This document shows positions 1-8,426 of a stretch of 41,614 bases of DNA, one piece after another. The translations under genes and the position numbers were made by a program. Source of the DNA: Actinomycetota bacterium (GTDB lineage: Bacteria; Actinomycetota; Acidimicrobiia; IMCC26256; PALSA-610). Where the stretch lies: assembly GCA_005772765.1 (NCBI GenBank), contig SXIR01000033.1, forward strand, positions 1-41,614. Direction: 5' to 3'. Numbering within the stretch: the stretch's first letter is position 1; every line of letters begins with the position of its first letter. The notes beneath the pieces are model-generated. The model did not search any database. It was not told the DNA's origin and saw only the letters and a list, made by a program, of their open reading frames with translations.

Positions 1-589
1 CACGTGGAGTCCGACGCGCGATCCGGCGCGGGTGCGGGTAGCTCGGCAGCCCGACGCCACTCGTTTCTCGGCGGAAGTGATCGAGTTGGTCGTCGGTCAG
101 TCGGCCCTCGAGATATGCGCGGGCGTAGATCCCGGGAGCTGCGTGGCCTTGCACGAACACCTGGTCGCCGAATCCGCCATCGGCCTTCCCGCGGAAGAAG
201 TGATTGAAACCGACTTCGTAGAGCGACGCGGCCGAGGCGTAGGTCGAAAGGTGACCCCCGAGCCCGTCGAATCGATCGTTGGCTCGGTCGACCATCACCG
301 CGGCGTTCCACCGGATGTAGGCCCGAATGCGGCGCTCGAGGTGCTCGTCGCCCGGGAACCACGGCTCTTCGGCCGCAGGAATCGAGTTGATGTAGTCGGT
401 CTGCACCGACGCCGCGACCGCGACACCCTTTTCGCGAGCCCGCTCCATGAGTCGGGTCAGCAGGTAGTGCGCGCGAGCTGTTCCCTTGATGTCGATGATG
501 GCGTCGAGGCTGTCGAGCCACTCGGCAGTCTCGTCGGTGTCGACGTCAGGGAGTTGGTGGATCGATGCGCCCGGCTGGTCGATGCTCAT
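1..589 (-). CDS. aceE: Pyruvate dehydrogenase E1 component, homodimeric type (N-terminal part; runs off the left edge)
   Basis: This is the first 196 codons of a thiamine-diphosphate-dependent pyruvate decarboxylase subunit, the E1 of the cytosolic pyruvate dehydrogenase complex that feeds acetyl-CoA synthesis. The protein starts at the ATG at 589, preceded by a CTGGAG ribosome-binding-like stretch. Recognisable AceE segments are [25 protein letters not shown], the TDYINSIP motif, [11 protein letters not shown], and [24 protein letters not shown]. The last of these contains the conserved GGH of the cofactor pocket and is followed by [18 protein letters not shown]. The reading frame is open to the window edge, so roughly 700 C-terminal residues lie outside. 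The identification rests on the family's characteristic N-terminal sequence. The next gene upstream begins about 300 bases away on the same strand and is unrelated. Confidence 0.93.
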   Translation of the reverse strand, partial: MSIDQPGASIHQLPDVDTDETAEWLDSLDAIIDIKGTARAHYLLTRLMERAREKGVAVAASVQTDYINSIPAAEEPWFPGDEHLERRIRAYIRWNAAVMVDRANDRFDGLGGHLSTYASAASLYEVGFNHFFRGKADGGFGDQVFVQGHAAPGIYARAYLEGRLTDDQLDHFRRETSGVGLPSYPHPRRIARRTPR

Positions 590-618
590 CGTGGCTCCAG
601 CCTAGATGCGGTGCTCGG

Positions 619-894
619 CTATTTCGCTTGACCGGGGAGCTGGCAGCCTTTTGCTTCGAGGGTGCTTCCGAGCAGCTTGCACGAACATGCGTCGGCACAC
701 TCGTCGAGTTCCGACCGGTAGAACACCAATCCGCCTGCGAGTGACGCCAGGATCGCCGCCAGCACAAGCCGCATCGCGAGCTTTCGGATGAAGACCAACG
801 ACGCGAGCACGCCCATCGCAAGCGCGACCGCGGTCGTAATGGTGACGCCCCGCAAGAAGCCGAGGTCGAACCAACCCGGCAGTTCGGCAATCAT
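619..894 (-). CDS. Small membrane protein, unknown function
   Basis: A 91-residue protein with two hydrophobic helices, about residues 13-32 (LRGVTITTAVALAMGVLASL) and 35-55 (RKLAMRLVLAAILASLAGGL). They are followed by a short acidic, cysteine-containing tail (DECADACSCKLLG) with three cysteines in seven residues. The ATG at 894 was chosen because GGAGGA lies about ten bases upstream; the frame is open further upstream, but that extension is arginine/proline-rich and looks non-coding. It lies 29 bases upstream of aceE on the same strand and could be cotranscribed with it. I do not recognise the family. The cysteine cluster after the second helix could be a disulfide or metal site (inference). 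Confidence 0.6.
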   Translation of the reverse strand: MIAELPGWFDLGFLRGVTITTAVALAMGVLASLVFIRKLAMRLVLAAILASLAGGLVFYRSELDECADACSCKLLGSTLEAKGCQLPGQAK

Positions 895-1048
895 CGCGAC
901 CGCATCCTCCTCGAAGCGCACGCCTGGTGCATCGGTACCTTCGCCACCCCATCGGCAGGTTCGCCGCCAGATCGGAGCCTTCGCGGGCAGCTTTGCGCCG
1001 CCCGGCCGAAAGCCAGGTGGTGCCCGATCGGGGGTCGCAGTGGCCTCA

Positions 1049-1426
1049 TCAGGCTCGAGGCCTGGGAATCCGAAGTTGGAGCGATGCGCCACCCTCCGCG
1101 CGATTCTCGGCCGAGACCGTGCCCCCATGCGCTTCGGCGATCGCGCGCACAATGGCGAGGCCGAGCCCCGTCCCGTCGCGATCTGTGTCACCTTTGCGGA
1201 ACCGCTCGAAGACCTGTCCGATCAAATCGGGCGGAAACCCTGGACCATCGTCGTTGACCTCGATCAATGCATCGCGATTGTCCTCCCGTACGACCAACTC
1301 GACGCGTGTCGCACGGCGCACCGCGTTGCGCACGAGGTTGTCGATGGCCTGACGCAGCAACGAATCGTCGGCTTCGATCACCAGCGGATCCGAATCGGCC
1401 CCGATTCCTCCCAACGCGCTCAGCAC
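1049..1426 (-). pseudogene. Truncated sensor histidine kinase: ATPase domain only
   Basis: About 125 codons encode an almost complete HATPase_c domain. The N box is RQAIDNLVRNAV (residues 26-37), the G1 box DDGPGFP (59-65), the F box VFERF (72-76), and the G2 box GTGLGLAIV (85-93). The end, GGASLQLRIPRPRA, is a typical kinase C terminus. No membrane, HAMP or phospho-accepting HisKA segment precedes it: only 14 further in-frame codons exist before the TGA at 1469-1471, which is the stop codon of the next gene upstream in the same frame. The apparent start is a GTG at 1426 with no obvious ribosome-binding site. I read this as the 3' remnant of a kinase gene whose 5' part was lost at the junction near 1470. 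A stand-alone ATPase protein is less likely. There is no response regulator nearby. Confidence 0.72.
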
Positions 1427-1468
1427 CGCAAATGCGATCGCTCGCGCAAAACAGCGCCGCTCGCCAGT

Positions 1469-2638
1469 TCAGGTTCGCGCGATGGCCGCGACGGCGTCGA
1501 GTAGTCGCTCGATGTCGTGGTCGTCGACGTAGGCAACGACTCCGGCTCGCACGACACCGCCGTGTTCGTTCACTCCGAGGCTGTCGCCGATCTCGACCGC
1601 GTAGCTGTTCCCGGACCACACCGCGATGTCACGTTCGGCCAACGCTGCCGCGGTGAGATCGGGATGCTGGCCGTCGACGACGAAGCTCACGGTGGGCGTG
1701 CGATCGACCAGATCGAGCGGCCCGTAGATACGAACACGATCGATGGTCTGGAGCCCCGCGAGCAGCGGAGCGAACGTCGCTTCCTCGATCGCTCGCAGCG
1801 CGTCGATGCCCATCTCGAGCACGAACTCGGCGGCCGCGACGAGCGCTGCGAGGCCCTCGTAGTTGGGCGTACCGGTCTCGAACCGGGATGGGCCTTCGTT
1901 CTCGGCCGGGCGGACCTTGTAGGCCGGCAACCCCTCGAGCAGGTCGGGCCGAACCCACATGGCTCCGACGTGAGGGCCGTACCACTTGTATGCGCTCGAC
2001 ACGATCGCGTCCGCGCCGAGCGCCGCGACGTCGACGCGTCGGTGCGGCGCAAACGCAACCGCATCGACAAAGACATGCGCGCCGACGGCGTGCGCCGCGT
2101 CGGCGACTCGGCGCACGTCAGGAATGGTTCCGAGCAGATTCGACGCCGCTCCGATCGCGACCCACCGGGTGCGTTCGTCGATGAGGTCGATCACCGACTC
2201 AGCCGCCAACCGGCCGGTCGCAACATCGAAGGATGCCAACACGTGGTCGACGCCGACATCGTCTGCGGCCCGTCGCCACGTCCAGACGTTGCCATCATGA
2301 TCGAGGCGCGTCCCAACCACACGGTCGCCTGGTTCCAGACTCGCTGCGATCGCTCGCGTGAACGCGAAGGTCGCGGTCGTCATGTTCGCGCCGAACCACA
2401 CCCCGTCAGCCGAAGCGCCATACAGTCGGCCGACGACCTCGCGCGCCCGGGCGACCAACGCGTCGCACTCCGCCGACGCGGCGAACGCCCCGTGACTGTT
2501 CGCGACGTGACCCGACGCAGCGAACTGCGCCATCGCTGCGATCGCCGAATCGACCATCTGCGTCCCCGCCGGACCATCGAAGCGCGCCCAACGTCGATCA
2601 ACGCCAGGAAAGCGTTCGCGGATTGCCGAATGATCCAT
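1469..2638 (-). CDS. Cysteine-desulfurase-like PLP enzyme (class V aminotransferase fold, VC1184-type)
   Basis: A 389-residue fold-type I PLP protein. Visible landmarks are FDGPAGTQ near residue 20, LDHDGN (112-117), the cofactor aspartate in FVDAVAFAPH (D192), and the Schiff-base lysine in SSAYKWYGPH (K218). FETGTPNYEG follows, then a C-terminal IAVWSGNSYAVEI...VVRAGVVAY segment characteristic of the desulfurase-like subfamily. The mobile-loop cysteine required by true desulfurases is not visible in that segment, so sulfur release from cysteine is doubtful and the substrate is unknown. The ATG start at 2638 is 91 bases from the divergent glycoside hydrolase start at 2730. Its stop codon marks the edge of the histidine kinase remnant downstream. 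Confidence in the fold is high; confidence in the reaction is low. Confidence 0.85.
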   Translation of the reverse strand: MDHSAIRERFPGVDRRWARFDGPAGTQMVDSAIAAMAQFAASGHVANSHGAFAASAECDALVARAREVVGRLYGASADGVWFGANMTTATFAFTRAIAASLEPGDRVVGTRLDHDGNVWTWRRAADDVGVDHVLASFDVATGRLAAESVIDLIDERTRWVAIGAASNLLGTIPDVRRVADAAHAVGAHVFVDAVAFAPHRRVDVAALGADAIVSSAYKWYGPHVGAMWVRPDLLEGLPAYKVRPAENEGPSRFETGTPNYEGLAALVAAAEFVLEMGIDALRAIEEATFAPLLAGLQTIDRVRIYGPLDLVDRTPTVSFVVDGQHPDLTAAALAERDIAVWSGNSYAVEIGDSLGVNEHGGVVRAGVVAYVDDHDIERLLDAVAAIART

Positions 2639-2729
2639 GGATCGTCAGTCTTGTCGCGCGTGTGACAGCGACCACAACTGGGCCAATCGCCCCACTGTCG
2701 AATCGACAACTTGTCCGTACCATCGCCAG

Positions 2730-4406
2730 ATGAGCTTCCGTGCGGGTCTGAGCCGAGCCGCGGCCGCGTGTGTTTCCACCGCGATCGCCTTGGCGACAAT
2801 GGTGGGGATCGAGACCGCCCCAGAAGTTGCCGCACGGCCGAACGCACCGCTGGTGCCGTCCTCAGGCGCGCTGCTCGGCGCGTGGATGGAGCGCGACCAC
2901 GCGACCACCATGACGACCAAGAAGGCGATGTGGGAGAGCCGAGAACGCGAGCTCGGCCGGCGCTACGACATCGTGAACCGCTTCTACCCGTTCACGTCGA
3001 CGTTCCCGACCTGGGGCGAACAGTGGGATCTCGACCTCGGTCGCATCCCCTCGATCTCGTGGGCGGGCGCCGACACCTTGGCCGTCAATGCCGGAACCCA
3101 TGACGCGCTGATCCGTGCGCGCGCGCAGGGTGTTGCCGGCCTCGACGGACAGGTCTTCATGCGCTGGTTCTGGGAAGCCGACGGCGCCTACCAGCTCCCG
3201 ATTGCGCACACCCCTGCTGACTTCATCGCTGCGTGGAAGCGAGTGCGGCGGATCTTCATCGAAGAGGGCGCGACCAACGCCGTGTGGACCTGGTGCGGCA
3301 CCGCGTGGGGCTTCACGACCGGCAACGCGGACGCGTGGTACCCCGGCGACGACGAAGTCGATTGGGTGTGCGCGAACGGCTACAACTGGGCGCCCGTCAA
3401 GCCGCGTGCGCCGTGGGATTCTTGGGAGAAGATCTACCGGCCCGCCCACGATTTCGCCATCGAACACGACAAGCCACTGATGGCTGGTGAGTGGGGGGCG
3501 TTGGAGCGCAACCCGGGCGAGAAGGCCGCATGGCTCGACGCGGCCCGCGCGACCATCAAGACCTCGATGCCCAATATGGCTGCACTGGTTGCGTTCGACG
3601 AAGAGCGCTACGAGAGCCGTTACGACCTGACCTTCGACTGGGAGGTCGACTCGTCGGCATCGGCACAGCTGGCCTTCGTCCGTATGGCACGCGATCCACA
3701 CTTCACAGTTCGTACTGCGGCGACGATGCCAATGCTGGATGTCAGCGACGCCCGAATCTGGGAAGGCAACACCGGCAACATCGTTGGCCGCGTGCCGGTG
3801 ACACTCTCGACCCCGACCCACGAGGATGTGTCGTTCCGGTTCCGCACCCTGACCGGCAGCGCCGGCGCTGGCGACTTCGTGGCCGTCGATCGGACCGTGC
3901 ACATTCGCGCCGGAGGGACACGCGCCGAGGTCAGCATCACCCTGAGCGGCGACATCGTGAACGAGAACCGGGAGTCGTTCCGGTTCGTGATCTCCGACCC
4001 CGTGGGTGCGGTCATCGGCGACAGCACCGGACAAGGCGTGCTCTTCGACGACGACCCGGCGAGCGCAGGCGTCTTGCACGTCATGGCCGGCGACCTCACC
4101 GTGACCGAAGGTGTCGTCGCAACTCGGGCAGTGCGCATTCCGATCACCTTGACCGCGGCCCGCAGCAGCTCGACCACCATCGCCTACCGCTTGCTTCCGT
4201 GGACCGTGAACACCGCCGATTACGCAGCTGCGGCCTCCGGAACGATCGTCATCCCCGCGGGCCAACGCCAGGGGTCGGTCGCCATCACGATCCGCGGTGA
4301 CGTTGCGACCGAAACCAACGAAGCCCTCTTCGTCGAACTGACCTCGACCTCTGCTGGCACCATCACCGACGGTCTCGGCGTGCTGACGATCCGCACCGAC
4401 GACTGA
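2730..4406 (+). CDS. Secreted GH26-type glycoside hydrolase with two Calx-beta domains (copy 1)
   Basis: A 558-residue exported protein. Residues 1-36 are a signal peptide (Arg at 4 and 9, hydrophobic core AAAACVSTAIALATMVGI, AxA-like end). Residues 40-325 form a TIM-barrel glycosidase of the GH26 (beta-mannanase-like) kind. The likely acid/base is E149 in MRWFWEADG and the likely nucleophile E254 in MAGEWGALE, 105 residues apart as in GH26. Two Calx-beta domains follow (about 333-443 and 448-558), each with the ENREsFRF / ETNEaLFV signature and a GD..G.L.DDD end. The ATG at 2730 was chosen because it starts the signal peptide; the frame is open upstream, but that stretch overlaps the divergent gene. 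It probably cuts a beta-mannan or related polysaccharide outside the cell; the substrate is inferred. A paralogue follows directly downstream. Confidence 0.85.
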   Translation: MSFRAGLSRAAAACVSTAIALATMVGIETAPEVAARPNAPLVPSSGALLGAWMERDHATTMTTKKAMWESRERELGRRYDIVNRFYPFTSTFPTWGEQWDLDLGRIPSISWAGADTLAVNAGTHDALIRARAQGVAGLDGQVFMRWFWEADGAYQLPIAHTPADFIAAWKRVRRIFIEEGATNAVWTWCGTAWGFTTGNADAWYPGDDEVDWVCANGYNWAPVKPRAPWDSWEKIYRPAHDFAIEHDKPLMAGEWGALERNPGEKAAWLDAARATIKTSMPNMAALVAFDEERYESRYDLTFDWEVDSSASAQLAFVRMARDPHFTVRTAATMPMLDVSDARIWEGNTGNIVGRVPVTLSTPTHEDVSFRFRTLTGSAGAGDFVAVDRTVHIRAGGTRAEVSITLSGDIVNENRESFRFVISDPVGAVIGDSTGQGVLFDDDPASAGVLHVMAGDLTVTEGVVATRAVRIPITLTAARSSSTTIAYRLLPWTVNTADYAAAASGTIVIPAGQRQGSVAITIRGDVATETNEALFVELTSTSAGTITDGLGVLTIRTDD

Positions 4407-4482
4407 GGCCACCGCGTTGAATTCGGGCATATCGTCCGGATCGTCGCCGACGCTCAGCACCGCAGGCCACGCTGCGCGTACC

Positions 4483-6168
4483 ATGCAGCACGTCATGTGG
4501 CGGAGAGTTGTCCAGCGCGCGTTCCTGGTCGTCGTGATCAGCGGCCTCATCGCCACATCAGCGATCGACCGGCGGCCTGACCCGGCTGCAGCGGCTCGCA
4601 CCGGCCGGCTCGTTCCTGCGACCGGAACGTTGTTCGGGGCTTGGATCGAACGAGACGTCACCACCGTCGACGGGTTCAAGGGCCTCGTCCTCGAGCGCGA
4701 AGCCCAAATCGGTCGCCGCTTCGACATCGTCAACCACTTCTATCCATTCACGAACTCGTTCCCGCGCTGGCACGAATCCTGGGATGTCCAGATGGGCCGC
4801 ATCCCGATGATCTCGTGGAACGGCACCGACACCGCGGCGATCAACCGCGGCGACCACGACGCCATCATCATGCAGCGAGCGATCAACGTCCGCGACTTCG
4901 GTCACGACCTGTTCATGCGCTGGTTCTGGGAAATGGACGGCGGCTACAACCGAGCGGTTGCAGTATCGCCAGCGAGTTACGTCGCAGCATGGAACCGCGT
5001 GCGTTCGATCTTCATCGCCGCCGGAGCGACGAACGCGGTGTGGGTATGGTGCCCGACGTCGTGGGGCTTCGAGCAAGGCAACGCGGCGTCGTGGTATCCG
5101 GGCGACGCGAACGTCGACTGGGTGTGCGCCGACGGCTACAACTTCGCGCCGACCCGCGACGGCGCGCAGTGGCAAACCTGGGACGACATCTATCGCGAAG
5201 CCCACGACTTCGCGGTCGCCCGCAGCAAACCGCTCATGGCGGGCGAATGGGGCGCGCTCGAACGAAATGCCGGTGAAAAGGCCGCCTGGTACGACGCCGC
5301 GCGCAACACCATCAAGGCGTCGATGCCCAACATGGCTGCAATCGTCGCGTTCGACGAACGCAAGTGGCACGGCGACGAGAATCGTTACTTCAACTGGGAG
5401 GTCGACTCCACCGAGAAGTCGCTCATGGCCTACATGCGGTGGGGACGCGACCCGTACTTCCGTACGCGCGGTCCGTTGATCCTGCCGACGGTGTCGGCCG
5501 GCGACGCCAACGGATGGGAGGCCGACACGGCCGACCCGACGGTCTCCGTGCCGATCACGCTGTCGGCGCCGTCGCCCGATGTCGTGAGCGTGAACGTCAG
5601 CACCGTGCCGGTCACTGCCGCCGCGACCGCCGACTACGTCACGGTGAACAAGGTCGTCAAGTTCAATCCCGGGATTACCCGCGTGTTCGTCGACATCCGA
5701 CTGAAAGCCGACAGTCTCGACGAAGCAGCCGAGACGTTGAACGTCGCCGTCTCGAACCCGAGTGCCAGTGCGACACTCGGCGACGCATCCGGATTGGTCA
5801 CGATCACCGACGAAGACCCGAACACTTCGCCCGTGCGCATCTACGCGTCGAACAACTCCGTGTGGGAAGGCGGTAGCTACGACCGCACGGCCCGCTTCAC
5901 GGTGTCCCTGAACCATGACTCGGCCACGACTGTGAGCGTCAGGTGGGCGTTGTCATCCACCTCGGCAGTCCGCCTGAGTGATTGGGCCGGCACCACGAGT
6001 GGCACCCTGACGTTCCAGCCGGGACAAAACTTCAAGCAGATCTCGGTCAAGGTGCTTCCCGACTGGCTCGACGAGGCCAACGAGACCGTGACGGTCACCC
6101 TGTCGAACGCGACCGGCGCCACCATTGCCGATACCGCCGGAATCCTCACCATCGTCGACGACGACTGA
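4483..6168 (+). CDS. Secreted GH26-type glycoside hydrolase with two Calx-beta domains (copy 2)
   Basis: A 561-residue paralogue of the preceding gene with the same architecture: signal peptide (residues 1-38, core FLVVVISGLIAT, ending PAAAA), GH26-like barrel (about 45-330) and two Calx-beta domains (about 335-447 and 450-561). Catalytic candidates are E150 in MRWFWEMDG and E255 in MAGEWGALE. Long segments such as KPLMAGEWGALER and the SWYPGD...VDWVCA block are shared with copy 1, while the surface regions differ, so the duplication is old. The start could be ATG 4483 or ATG 4495; both give a signal peptide and neither has a clear ribosome-binding site. Spacing of 76 bases after copy 1 suggests cotranscription. 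The final Calx-beta strand ends with the same DDD-stop pattern as copy 1. Confidence 0.84.
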   Translation: MQHVMWRRVVQRAFLVVVISGLIATSAIDRRPDPAAAARTGRLVPATGTLFGAWIERDVTTVDGFKGLVLEREAQIGRRFDIVNHFYPFTNSFPRWHESWDVQMGRIPMISWNGTDTAAINRGDHDAIIMQRAINVRDFGHDLFMRWFWEMDGGYNRAVAVSPASYVAAWNRVRSIFIAAGATNAVWVWCPTSWGFEQGNAASWYPGDANVDWVCADGYNFAPTRDGAQWQTWDDIYREAHDFAVARSKPLMAGEWGALERNAGEKAAWYDAARNTIKASMPNMAAIVAFDERKWHGDENRYFNWEVDSTEKSLMAYMRWGRDPYFRTRGPLILPTVSAGDANGWEADTADPTVSVPITLSAPSPDVVSVNVSTVPVTAAATADYVTVNKVVKFNPGITRVFVDIRLKADSLDEAAETLNVAVSNPSASATLGDASGLVTITDEDPNTSPVRIYASNNSVWEGGSYDRTARFTVSLNHDSATTVSVRWALSSTSAVRLSDWAGTTSGTLTFQPGQNFKQISVKVLPDWLDEANETVTVTLSNATGATIADTAGILTIVDDD

Positions 6169-6187
6169 GGCAGACCCACACTCGCGA

Positions 6188-6201
6188 ACGGGAATTCCCG
6201 T
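6188..6201. terminator. Possible terminator hairpin after the GH26 pair
   Basis: A perfect 14-base palindrome, ACGGGAATTCCCGT, lies 20 bases after the stop of the second glycoside hydrolase, flanked by CGCG on both sides (CGCGA upstream, GGCCGCG downstream). No T tract follows. It sits between the plus-strand GH26 genes and the 3' end of the minus-strand tRNA, so it could serve either transcript. The palindrome is seen directly; its role is inferred. Confidence 0.35.
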
Positions 6202-6248
6202 GGCCGCGAATCAACGATGCGACCCCGCTGACCTGGAGATTTGGCACG

Positions 6249-6325
6249 TGGTGGGCGGTACTGGACTCGAACCAGCGACCTCTACCGTGTCAAGGTAGCG
6301 CTCTAGCCAACTGAGCTAACCGCCC
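6249..6325 (-). tRNA. tRNA-Val (anticodon GAC)
   Basis: Read on the minus strand, the 77 bases form a complete cloverleaf. The acceptor stem is GGGCGGT/ACCGCCC, the D arm GCTC...GAGC, and the anticodon stem CTACC/GGTAG closes the loop TTGACAC (anticodon GAC, valine). The variable loop is AGGTC, and the T arm is GCTGG-TTCGAGT-CCAGT. Discriminator A and an encoded CCA complete the 3' end. Every stem pairs without a mismatch apart from a G-T closing pair in the T arm. It would read GUC and GUU codons. Confidence 0.96.
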
Positions 6326-6508
6326 TTCGTGGAGCGGCGCAGTGTACCCAATCGCCTCGGCCCAGCCCGGTTCGATCACGGGAGCCTCGCGCTGACGCAA
6401 TCACGACTACTCAACTCCCCGGTGCCCGAACCGAGTGAGACAGCAGCCGTACGACCGGTCGCGAGCGATGGGCTCGCGCCTCGTCGGCTCGAACATTCGG
6501 AGGTCGGG

Positions 6509-7045
6509 ATGACCCAGACAGATCCGTTCGGCAACGAACCGCAGGGCGCGCCCACCGCGCCGGCCGTGCAGTTCGATGTCGACACCATCAAACAAGCATC
6601 GCTCGGCGTCAAGGTCGCACTCGGCGGCGCCGCAGTGACCTTCATCGCCGCGTTCATGACGTGGGGCAGCATCAACCTGCCGTCGGAGCTCGAGGGCTTT
6701 GGCGTGGCAACGAGCGCGAGCGGCATGGACGGTGGCGACGGCAAACTGACCGTGCTGATGGCCATCGCCGTCGGGGCGCTCTGTGTCGTGCAGCTCATCA
6801 AGGGCTGGAACAAGGGCATGGCGATCGGCGCGATCTCGTGCGCGTCGATCTCGACCCTGGTCGGCGTCATGAACTACTTCGATATCAAAGACGTGTCGGG
6901 CGACATGCCCGCCGGCTTCGACGTTTCGGTGAGCGTCGGCTTCGGCCTCTACCTGACGATCCTGGCTGGCATTGCGATGATCGTCGGATCCGTGTTGCAC
7001 TTCAAGGGCAACACGACCACCGAATCAGCGCCTGCCGCGATCTGA
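6509..7045 (+). CDS. Small integral membrane protein, unknown function
   Basis: A 178-residue protein that begins at the ATG at 6509, nine bases after a CGGAGG ribosome-binding site. A polar, proline-rich N-terminal tail (residues 1-33, DPFGNEPQGAPTAP) precedes four likely membrane helices: about 36-54 (VKVALGGAAVTFIAAFMTW), 79-96 (LTVLMAIAVGALCVVQLI), 102-122 (MAIGAISCASISTLVGVMNYF) and 140-160 (VGFGLYLTILAGIAMIVGSV). The loop between helices 1 and 2 is glycine-rich and would face outside. This layout is common among unnamed actinobacterial membrane proteins. It stands alone, followed by a strong hairpin, so it is probably monocistronic. Function unknown. Confidence 0.78.
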   Translation: MTQTDPFGNEPQGAPTAPAVQFDVDTIKQASLGVKVALGGAAVTFIAAFMTWGSINLPSELEGFGVATSASGMDGGDGKLTVLMAIAVGALCVVQLIKGWNKGMAIGAISCASISTLVGVMNYFDIKDVSGDMPAGFDVSVSVGFGLYLTILAGIAMIVGSVLHFKGNTTTESAPAAI

Positions 7046-7067
7046 CGAAGGTCGAACCGAACGAAAC

Positions 7068-7103
7068 CGATGGAGCCGGGCCAACCAAGGTCCGGCTCCA
7101 TCG
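7068..7103. terminator. Bidirectional terminator hairpin
   Basis: CGATGGAGCCGG (7068-7079) and CCGGCTCCATCG (7092-7103) form a perfect 12-bp stem around a 12-base loop. It lies 23 bases after the stop of the plus-strand membrane protein and 49 bases after the minus-strand stop of the LLM oxidoreductase. There is no T run. The position between convergent genes supports a two-way terminator. Confidence 0.7.
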
Positions 7104-7151
7104 CGTTCAGGGTCGGCACACCCCGGCGCGTTCAGGTCGGCACGGCCCCGC

Positions 7152-8174
7152 TCAGCCGACGATCTCCGCGAAGGCGCGCAGCGTGTCAGGACCGCCCGAC
7201 AAGATCAGCGTCGTGATGGGCGACGACTCCCACGCGCCAAGTCGGTCCCTGATGCGTTCCGGCGTACCCACCAACCCGATCTCGTCGGCGAACCGCACCG
7301 GCACCGCGGCGATCGCCTCATCGCGCTTGTTGGCGAAGAACAAATCTTGCACCTGGTCGGCTTCGCGTTCGTAGCCCATCCGCCCCATGAGCTCCTTGTG
7401 GAAGTTGCGGCTCTTGTGGCCCATACCGCCGATGTAGAAGCCGAGTGCCGCACGCGTGCCCGCAAGCGCGGCCTCGATGGTCTCGGGTTTGTCGTCGGCG
7501 GTCACGGTGCAGCCCATGAGATTCACCGCAATTTCGAAGTCAGCGCTGACCGGTCCGAGCGTGTCGTAGACATCAGGCTTTTCGGGGTTGTAGTAGAGCG
7601 GCAACCATCCGTCGGCGATTTCCGCGGCGAGCGCGACGTTCTTCGGCCCCTCGGCGCCGAGGAAGATCGGCAGATCGGCGCGCAACGGATGGGTCATCAC
7701 CTTCAGCGGTTTACCCATGTCCCAGCTGTTCGGGCCTCGGTACGGCAGTTGGTAGAACTCGCCGTCGTAGGTGACCCCTTCGGGGCTGCGCTCGAAGACG
7801 CGGCGGATGATGTCGACGTACTCACGTGTGCGGGTCAGCGGCTTGCCGTAGGGCTGGCCGTACCAGCCCTCGACGACCTGCGGTCCCGAAAGACCGAGGC
7901 CGAGGCAGAATCGCCCGGCGCTCAGGTGATCGACGGTGATCGCGTGCATCGCGCAGCTCGTCGGCGTGCGTCCGCTCATCTGGACAACACCGGTGCAGAT
8001 CTTCACCCGCTCGGTGTGCGCCGCGACCCATGTCGCGAAACTGAACGCATCGTTCCCCCAGGATTCGGCGACCCAGACCGAGTCGAATCCGAGTCGTTCG
8101 GCTTCTTGGGCGAGTGGTACGTGGAACGGGTTCGAGGCCGCGCCCCAGTACCCCAGCTGCAGTCCGAGTTTCAT
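7152..8174 (-). CDS. LLM-class (luciferase-like) F420-dependent oxidoreductase
   Basis: A 340-residue TIM-barrel flavin or deazaflavin oxidoreductase. Typical segments are MKLGLQLGYWG at the start, AERLGFDSVWVAESWGNDAF, HLSAGRFCLGLGLSGPQVVEGWYGQPY, LPIFLGAEGPKNVALAAEIADGWLP, and a C-terminal GTPERIRDRL. The VAESWG / GLGLSGPQVVEGW pattern is that of actinobacterial F420-dependent members rather than FMN monooxygenases. The ATG at 8174 was chosen because the barrel's first strand begins there; the frame runs 45 codons further upstream through unconvincing sequence. The substrate is unknown; relatives act on lipids, mycolates and xenobiotics. It is convergent with the small membrane gene. Confidence 0.88.
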   Translation of the reverse strand: MKLGLQLGYWGAASNPFHVPLAQEAERLGFDSVWVAESWGNDAFSFATWVAAHTERVKICTGVVQMSGRTPTSCAMHAITVDHLSAGRFCLGLGLSGPQVVEGWYGQPYGKPLTRTREYVDIIRRVFERSPEGVTYDGEFYQLPYRGPNSWDMGKPLKVMTHPLRADLPIFLGAEGPKNVALAAEIADGWLPLYYNPEKPDVYDTLGPVSADFEIAVNLMGCTVTADDKPETIEAALAGTRAALGFYIGGMGHKSRNFHKELMGRMGYEREADQVQDLFFANKRDEAIAAVPVRFADEIGLVGTPERIRDRLGAWESSPITTLILSGGPDTLRAFAEIVG

Positions 8175-8426
8175 GCCGTCGACCCTACCGAACCGAGTTC
8201 TCCCTGGATCGGGCGACGGTTTCGGTCGCGCGATGCAACGAGAACGCGTCGGGTCAGACGAGCAGGCGGCGACCGGGGCTGAACTCGACGGGAGCTGGGG
8301 TCGTGCCATACTGCCGTGGTCATCGGAAGTGCTCTGAGATGTCGACCGGCGCGACCGTCAATGCAACGGAGACCGTCTCGCGTTAGCGTCTGATCGTCGG
8401 GTGTCCCAACCGCGGTTCCCGTGACC

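Noticed and set aside
32-631. A 199-codon plus-strand open frame
   Set aside because: It is antisense to aceE, which has clear family sequence on the other strand.
2862-4733. A 623-codon open frame on the minus strand
   Set aside because: It is antisense to the first glycoside hydrolase and part of the second, has no recognisable motif, and is Arg/Val/Asp-rich as expected for a mirror frame of high-GC genes.
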